From positions 26,150,489 through 26,214,488 of the forward strand of contig NC_092572.1 in assembly GCF_037975245.1 (NCBI RefSeq): a stretch of DNA of 64,000 bases, read 5' to 3'. Positions 26,201 through 35,000 of the stretch are shown here, in pieces. This DNA comes from Apostichopus japonicus. Lineage: Eukaryota > Echinodermata > Holothuroidea > Aspidochirotida > Stichopodidae. The notes under the pieces are model-generated. The model was given only the letters and a program-made list of their open reading frames with translations. It made no database searches and was not told where the DNA came from. The number at the start of each line of letters is the position of its first letter. The first letter of the stretch is position 1. A program made the position numbers and the translations under genes.

Positions 26201-29200
26201 CATACTTGAGGAACAAACTGTCAAAAAACTTAAATAATTAATTATAACGTATGCTATCATAAGTTAAGTAGGAAGCATACTTGAGGAACAAACTGTCAAC
26301 AAACGTACCTCGTGCTATCTGGTCCTGGAAATTCCCAGAGTCAGTGTGCGGGTTGCACTAACATGAGACAAACAATAACGTCGCTCCATTTCTTGTCCAA
26401 TTGTGAACATGGGGGGGGGTGGGGCTGGATGTCAATAATGAATTTCGTTTTGAAGACACCAGGTACAGAACGTAATGCTTCACCTAGAAGTTTTACTGTT
26501 GAAAGGATATTCAGGTCAGGTTTAATTCTGTTATTTCCCTTAAGGTATTATGTTGTCACACTAAACAACCACCGCCCACCCCTTTGCCCCCTCCCAAATA
26601 AAGAAAAACAAAAACCAATAAAAACACACACATAAGCAGCACCGGAATATATTCTAGTTAAATACCCCCTTTATTATGAGTTTTACATTTATTTAAGGCT
26701 TATATCAAATATATAATTACAAAGCTTGGTCATTCTACGAGACTTTCTGTGTGCATATTGCTGATTTTACAAGCTGTCGAGTTATTGTGCCGTTAATACT
26801 TATTCCTTCTTCATGCTGTCGTGGAACATTAATGTTTAATGCAGGAAATAAATGTGTATTTCAAAACGCAATAACATTCCATTTGAGAAAATGCGATTCT
26901 TATCCTCTAAAATAAAGCTTGAGGTAAGTGGCACAGAAAAAAATATCAGAATATCATCATAAATAATCAGATTATATTTGTTATCAAGCTGCGTTCAAGT
27001 CGTCATTAGTTGTCGTAGTCCAAGTCTGTTTGGACAAGTATAATTATTCAATGCATCGCCTCAGAAAACAAGTCGTATGTTATTTTGAAATGTTATTTTT
27101 GAAAAATTTTTACCTTTCATCAGAAGTACGACTAGTTGGCGGCACCACAGATTATGAAGGCAGAATAGAAATCTTCTTAAACGGGGCTTGGGGAACAATT
27201 TGTGATGACAGCTGGGGCATAGATGAAGCCGAAGTAGCGTGTCGACAGCTTGGGTATAGTAAGGCTGTGGAAGCATTCTCTTTTGCGAGTTACGGAGCAG
27301 GAACTGGTGAAATTTTGTTGGATGATGTTCAATGTATTGGATCCGAAGAACATATCTTGGCTTGTCAAAACCGTGGTGTAGGTGTACACGACTGTGGTCA
27401 TTATGAAGATGCTGGAGTAAAATGTGAAATTCCAAGTAAGATCATTCTTCATTAAGCAGATATTTGAAATATACATTGAGGTTAGAGTTTACGTTGGGTA
27501 TGTGAGATAGGACTGTATCTAATCATATGACAAAATTACTTCAACATGACTGAACTAGCAATTTTCTTACGGAACAATGATTTTTCTAAACATTCGCAAC
27601 TTGCCTTGTAAGTATAAGTTACATTCCTTCTTCCTTCCTGAAATATGTCACCGGTGGTGTGACAGAGTAGATAAAGGCGGTGGCATTTGAGACTTAGCAA
27701 CGGGAGGTCCTGGGTTCGATCCTGGGACGAATCAATCTCATGTGGGTTTTTCGTCTCGAGCGATCAACGGTTTTCCTCATCTATTGTGGCATTCAAAATT
27801 AGTAAGGCTCAAAGTTTGAGTTAAAATGTTGAACTGAAAGCCACCGGACGTGACATTAGTAATCGATCGGCTCTTACGGGCTCTTTCCACATTCCCGGTC
27901 GCTTTAGCGTCATAAAAAACTTATTTAAAATAATGTTCCGAATACCATGATTCTTATATTTGAAAATTCTTTACAAAAAATCTTTACGAAATAAAAGAAG
28001 TAGGCTGCCATGCTACAGTAGTAAATGTTTTCTCCGATTACAGTGAGATTGGTAAATGGCGAAGGGATCCACACAGGACGTGTGGAGTTGTTCATGAACG
28101 GAGAATGGGGTACCGTTGATGAAGACCCATGGGATGATACTGATGCGGGTGTTGTTTGTCGTGAACTCGGTTTTCCATATGGTGGCACTGGATACAGGAG
28201 TGCCCACTTTGGGCAGGGCACTGGACCAATATGGATCGATGAGGTCAATTGTGAAGGCCAAGAGACTAGCCTGTTGCAATGTCCTCATCAGACCGACACA
28301 TCTGAAGATTCTCACGCAGAAGATGTCGGTGTAGCCTGTAACGGTCTACGTGCGTATTGAAGACAGTAAATTGGAAAGATTTTTAAATGATATTCTTGCT
28401 TTTGATTTGAGAACCTTCTTGAGGTATTTTCATATGTGACTCATTATTCGAAATTGAGTAACGATAATTTTACTAAATATAATTTTTAATCATGGTGGCA
28501 TCAATTGGCATCGCTTCCACTTTTATCAACCGATTTATGTCAGAACAACTGTGCAAGATCGAAATAGGTACATATGCTACCACCAATTTGAGAAGACTGC
28601 TTTTCAAGTTTTAATCTAAGATTGACATGAATTTCAACCACCTTGATTCCACCTTGATTCGAGAGCACCCACTGAGCATGCAAGGTAAAATAAAATATGT
28701 ATGCCCATGAAAGATCTAAAGTGGCCCGGCGGCGAATATTTTTTTTTCAAACTGAACTGACACTGAAATTATTTCCTCGATTCTGATTGGCTCTCAGCGA
28801 GCACTTGATATACTTTAGTATTCAACATGGATCCCTCCATACTCTGTCGATATCAGTGTAATCAACACGGACATATTCAAGATATTCACATTAGCAACTT
28901 TCCAAAACTGTTGGTAGGTAAATATGAACGAAAGTTTATAGTGTTTTAACACAATGAAGCAACTATTCCCAACTACTCCGCCCATTATAGGCAGTCCTCG
29001 ATCGTTTGTTTACTTGCTTGACTCCGCTCTACACAACACATGTAATGTAGCCTATTGTACTGTGTATAGTATACAACACAATAAAACACAGTGCATTTGT
29101 AATTGTATACATGTAGCCGATGTACATATGAACGAGGTGTTTGTGTACATTCGTAGATGCAATACTTTTAGTTTTATAATCATAATTTCAAAATGTATTC

Positions 29201-32005
29201 AGTCAATGAATCATGATAGGCCTAGTCGAATATGCAGTGGTCATGAAGACGGCGAGCGAGTGTGTGCCAGCCAGTGAGTGTACACGAAAAAAAGGCATTT
29301 GTCTGTATTTTTGTGTCCTTTGACTTGTTAACTAGTTGTATATACGTACGGAAACCTATTGGCTCGCTGAGAGCCAATCAGAATCGAGGAAATAATTTCA
29401 GTGGACCGTTTAAAGTGTGTGCGTTTGTGGCGACAGAGCGGATATGACATATACCCTATTAAATCCCAAAGATTGGGTCAAAATCTTATTTGAGAGTATC
29501 AGTAAATTAATCATTATAAACTTACGTCATCATCAGTTAGGTAGGAAGTATAGTTGAGAAGTAAATTATCTAAAACAATACCCTGTGGTATGTTGTACTG
29601 GAATTGCCAGGAGACAGTGACCAGTTTTATTTTATTTAAAAGAGACACACAAAACGTTGCTCCATTCTGGTCCAATTTTGCCCTTGCTTGCTTAGAAGTA
29701 TAGTGTCAATGATGACTTTCACTTTGAAGACACAGGAAAAAGACCGTAACGCTTCAACGAAAAGTTTGATAAGTTAGGTATATCCATGTCATATGAGTAA
29801 TAAAAGGCTTATGTCAAATATATAATTATAAAGCTAAGTCATTCGACCAGATATCCTGTGTGCATATTGCTGACTTCACAAGCCGTCGAGTTATTGTGGC
29901 GTTACAAGTAATTCCTTCTTCAAGCTGTCGTGGAACATTCATGTTTGATGCAGTATCTAAAATTAAATTTGCAAAACACAAGAAGAGTCGATTTGTAAAA
30001 TGTAAGTTCATGTGATCTAGAGAAAATTGGAGTTCTGTAGCGCAACCAAAAGTCGTCATCAAGTTGACGTAGACCAAGTCTGTTTGGGCAAGTCTATTTA
30101 ATAAATACATTGCTTAAGGAAACCCGTCCTACGTTAATTTTGAAATGCTATTTTTGTGATATATCTACCGTCATCCGCAGTACGATTAGTTGGCGGCACC
30201 ACATATTATGAAGGCAGGATTGAAATCTTCATGAATGGTGCTTGGGGAACTATTTGTGATGACAGCTGGGGTATGGATGATGCAAACGTAGCGTGTCGAC
30301 AGCTTGGGTATAGTGCGGCTATCACAGCAGTCTCGTCTGCCGGTTACGGAGCAGGAACTGGTCAAATCTGGTTGGATGATGTACAATGTGTCGGATCCGA
30401 AGAACATATCTTGGCTTGTCAAAACAGTGGTGTCGGTGTACACAACTGTGGTCATCATGAAGATGCTGGAGTAAAATGTGAAATTCCAGGTAAGATTATG
30501 CTAGAGAATTAAGAGTTTACGTTTAGTATGTTAGATATGATCAGGGGCGGCGATTTCTACCAAATATGGGGGGAGGGGGGGGGGGGTAAATTTGCTTGGG
30601 TGCAGGCGAGTAGCAACTTTCTATATATTTTTTTCTTTTTTCATCCATAATATTTTTCAAGATTGCCATCAGTCACACATCATGTTCGACCTCATAGCAG
30701 CTCCTGTGGATCATTGCTTTTGTAGGTAATACTACGAAATACTCGTCAACGGCCCACAATACCCGTCAGCTCTACTTTTCAAGGTGTTAAGCCCATTATT
30801 TGTTCAGAATTTGAATAATAAATTCACTTCAAAACATACCCATAATGTTGCACAAAATTTCATCTATAGATGATAATATAGAAAAAAAAACCTTCAACGC
30901 CTTCCAGACCGGTCAAATTTGCACGAGTTGAGGGAAGTATGATGAAGAATGTTGGTCAGGGAATTTTCGAGTATTCAGACACAGTTAACTTATTAGTGTA
31001 CAAATATTAAAACGTCTTATAACGGCTACTATATATATACTACCTCGATATCACACCTTGGCTACGCGCCTGTGGTTAGAAATCTTGTAGGAAACAGGCC
31101 AAATGGAAACCCAGTGAACCCATATCGATGTGGATCATATATATGATTGTACGTATTTACACTCATACACAAGAGATGTACAGACATTATAATAATAATC
31201 ATGAGTGACAACATGCTATACGGTCACAGGTCACAGAAACGACAACGAAGAGTCATTAACCTCATGTAGCATGTGTTGGATGAAGTTTTAGCCACCGCCA
31301 AATATAATTTGGATAAATAATCTCACGCATTATTTCCTATTTATAACAACACAAAAACTATGCATTCAAATATTGGGGGAGGGGTGGGATATTAGATACT
31401 ATATCCCCAACCTAAAATATTTTGGGACATGTCCCCACCCGTCCCCCACCCATGATCGCCGCCCATGGACATGATTGCATTTGATCATGTGAATATTAAC
31501 TTCAAAATGAATCTATAGGTAAAATGCTAAGGTAGAATTATGTTATTTAACATTCGCAATTTGTTGATGGCAATGTTATGACTTTGTTATAACTTTGCTA
31601 TTGTTAATAGCAATATTACGCCTAGTCGGTATTCATGATTTGTTACATTCCTATATACTTCCTGAAATATGTCACCGGTGCTGTGGCCGAGTGGATAAAG
31701 GCGGTGGTATTGATACTCAGCAATTGGGAGGTGCTGGGTTCGATCCCGGTTCGGTTTATAACAAGATGGGATTTTCACCGAAGAGCAATCTATGTTTTTC
31801 CCATCTAAAATTGCTTTCTACATTAAGAATATTTCAAAGTTAGTTTATATGCTGGGAGGCACCCGAAGTGAAATTTGTAATCGACCAGCACTTGCGGGCT
31901 TCTCCCACTTTCTTGGTCGCTTAAATTCGGTAAAAATTAAATTAAAAGAGGTCCGGCGGATTAACACCGTTGATAGGCTTTGCGTTCGTGGCGACAGACC
32001 TATTA

Positions 32006-32055
<50 letters not shown>

Positions 32056-35000
32056 TAAATTAAGTAGGAAGCATAGAAAAGGAACAAGTTATCGAAATAC
32101 AGGCCTTGTGGTATCTGGTCCTGGTATTACCTAGAGTCAGTGGGCAGTTTTAATATTATAATGAGACAAACAATAATATTGCTCCATTCGTACCAATTGT
32201 GTACGTGCTCGTTAAGGGATAAAGTGTAAGAGATGACTTTCGTTCTTAAGAAACCAGGTAAAGTGCGTAATACTTCATCGAAAAGTTTAACTTCAGGAAA
32301 AATATTCGAGTCAAGACTAATTCTGCTTTCCACCTAAGTTAATATGATGTGATATCCGACAATAAAAATAAAAACAAAAACACACACAAACTGAACCTGA
32401 ATTTATCTTAGCTAAATATACCCCTATCATATGAGTATTAATTTCATTCAAGGCTCATGTCAATTTACATAATTATAAAGTAAAATTATTCGACCAGATA
32501 TCATGTGCATCTTTCTGGCTTTACGAGCCGTCGAGTTATTATGGCGTTACAACTCATTTCTTCTTCAAGCTGTCGTGTAATATTAAAGTTTGATGCGGTA
32601 TCTAAATGTAAATTTGCAAAACACAAGAAGATTTGGTAAAATGTGAGTTCATGTGATCTAGAAAAAGCTTGAGTTATGTGGCACATAACAACAATCAGAA
32701 TATCATTATATAAAATCAGATAATTTATGCAATTAAGCTTCGTTCAAATCGTCATGAGTTGACGTAGACCAAGTCTGTTTGAGCAAGTATATTTATTCAA
32801 TCCATTGTCTAAGGAAACCCGTTGTACGTTATTTTGAAATGTTTTATTTAATATACTTACCTTTATCAGAAATACGACTAGTTAACGGCACCACAGTTTA
32901 TGAAGGCAGGACAGAGATCTTCATGTATGGTGCTTGGGGAACAATTTGTGATGATCATTGGGATATGGATGATGCGAACGTAGCCTGTCGGCAGCTTGGG
33001 TTAGGTCCAGCAGTGTCAGCAAGTAGTTCTGCGAGTTACGGAAAAGGAACTGGTCCAATCTGGTTGGATGATGTTCAATGTTTCGGATCCGAAGAAAATA
33101 TATTGGCTTGTCATAAAGTTGGCGTCCTTGTACATAACTGTGGTCATCATGAAGATGCTGGAGTGAAATGTGGAAAAGAAAGTAAGAACATTCTACATTT
33201 AGCAGATATTTGAAATATAAATTGAGGTTAGAGTTTACGTTTAATATGTAAGATATGATTATATCTAATCATATGCCAAAATTACTTCAACATGAATTAC
33301 CTAGCAATTTCCTAAGGTACGATTATGTCACAAAATATTCGCAACTTGTTGGGGGCAATATTATGCCTTTTCAGTATTCGTGATAAGTTACATTCCTTCT
33401 TCCTTCCTGAATAATATTTTTAAAGTTTCAATTAAAGACTGATATGAATTTTAACCATCGCGTTAGTAAAATGGCTACGAGAGCACACACACAGAGCAGA
33501 CAACGTTAAACATGATAACGTATACCTATGTAAGATCTAAAAGAGGCCCTTCGAATCAACACCGTTTAAAGTGAGTGTGTTTGTGGCGACAAACTGGATA
33601 CGACGTATACCCGCATAATATCCCAAAGATTGGGTTAATTTTTTTTTTACAGATTGTTACTAAACGAATTAATTATAAACTTACGTTATCATAAGTTAGG
33701 TAGGAAATACAGTTGAGGAAAACAATATCTACCAAAAATTAACCTGTAGTATGTTGTACTGGAAGTGCCTGAAATCAGCGAGAAGTTTAAGTACTAATAG
33801 GAATCAAATACAAGCGTAACTCTCATGGGCGGCGATCCTGGGGGGGGGGGGGGAAGGGGGGATATATCCCCCCATGAAAATGGGTGGAGGGGATGTAATA
33901 CACCATATCCCCCCACCAAATGCCAGGGATAAGAATATTTTCATGCCTTTATATGCATCATCGTGAATGTACGGCTCTTTTTTCGCTTCATTTCTCGCCT
34001 ACCATAAACGCAGTGCGATCTTTTCAAATAAACCGTCTTTATAAAGCAAGAATAGTTGACTGTAGGCTTCATTGGCCCTATAACAACAAAATGTATTATT
34101 GCGCCCACGGTATTGATATAGTACATATATGCACCCTCATAGTATTCATATAGGCCCTATAGTAGGCCTACACACGTACATGTTCCCTCGAACCGCTGAG
34201 AATCTCATGTTACCAGGGTAATGCTTAATACACGTTTCACCTGGATGCCCTAGCAATCGGTACCTAGGAATGTAACTATGTGTAAGTGTGTATTGCATGT
34301 GTATAGGCCTATAATAGCCTGCATGAGGCCATTTTCTTCATCGAATAATATAAAAGAGCTCTCGAACATTCTAACGTAGCGCCTGAAACAAGATTGACAG
34401 GGGCAATTTTCCCAAAATAACACCCGAAATAAAAAATAAAAAAGTATTTTGGATCCTGATTATGAGATATTTCGGACATGATATCCCTATTTTAAAGTTG
34501 GGTATATGCCGCTTGGAAACCTCGGGAAGTGCCGTTTCCGGCCGTCTAGAGGGTTTGTAAATCCCAAAATTTTCGTGTACGCTTCGCGCCAACACATGGT
34601 GGCGCTACGCTTAGATAGTCAACAAGGTCATATCCCCCCCCCCCCACTCGGAAGTACGGATCGCCGCCCATGATAACTCTATTTTGGTCTAATTTTGCAC
34701 GTGCTCGCTTGGTGTTAACGTGTCAATGATTACTTTTTTTTCTGAATACTAAAGGTAGAGACAGTAATCTTCAGTGAGAAGTTTTATTTTAGGAAAAATT
34801 TCAAGTCAAGACTAGTTCTGCTTTTTCACTAAAGTTAATATGATGTGACAATCAACATCATCCCCCCCCCCCCCCCAATGACACACACACAAGCAGCACC
34901 AAAATATATTTCAGTTAAATACCCCCTTTCCTATGAATATGAAATTCATTCAATGCTTGTGTCAACTATATGATGACAAAGCTTGGTCATTCTACCAGAC

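Noticed and set aside
24946-26299. CRISPR-like regular array
   Set aside because: Units are contiguous, with no unique spacers, in an intron of an animal-type gene; it is an ordinary tandem repeat.
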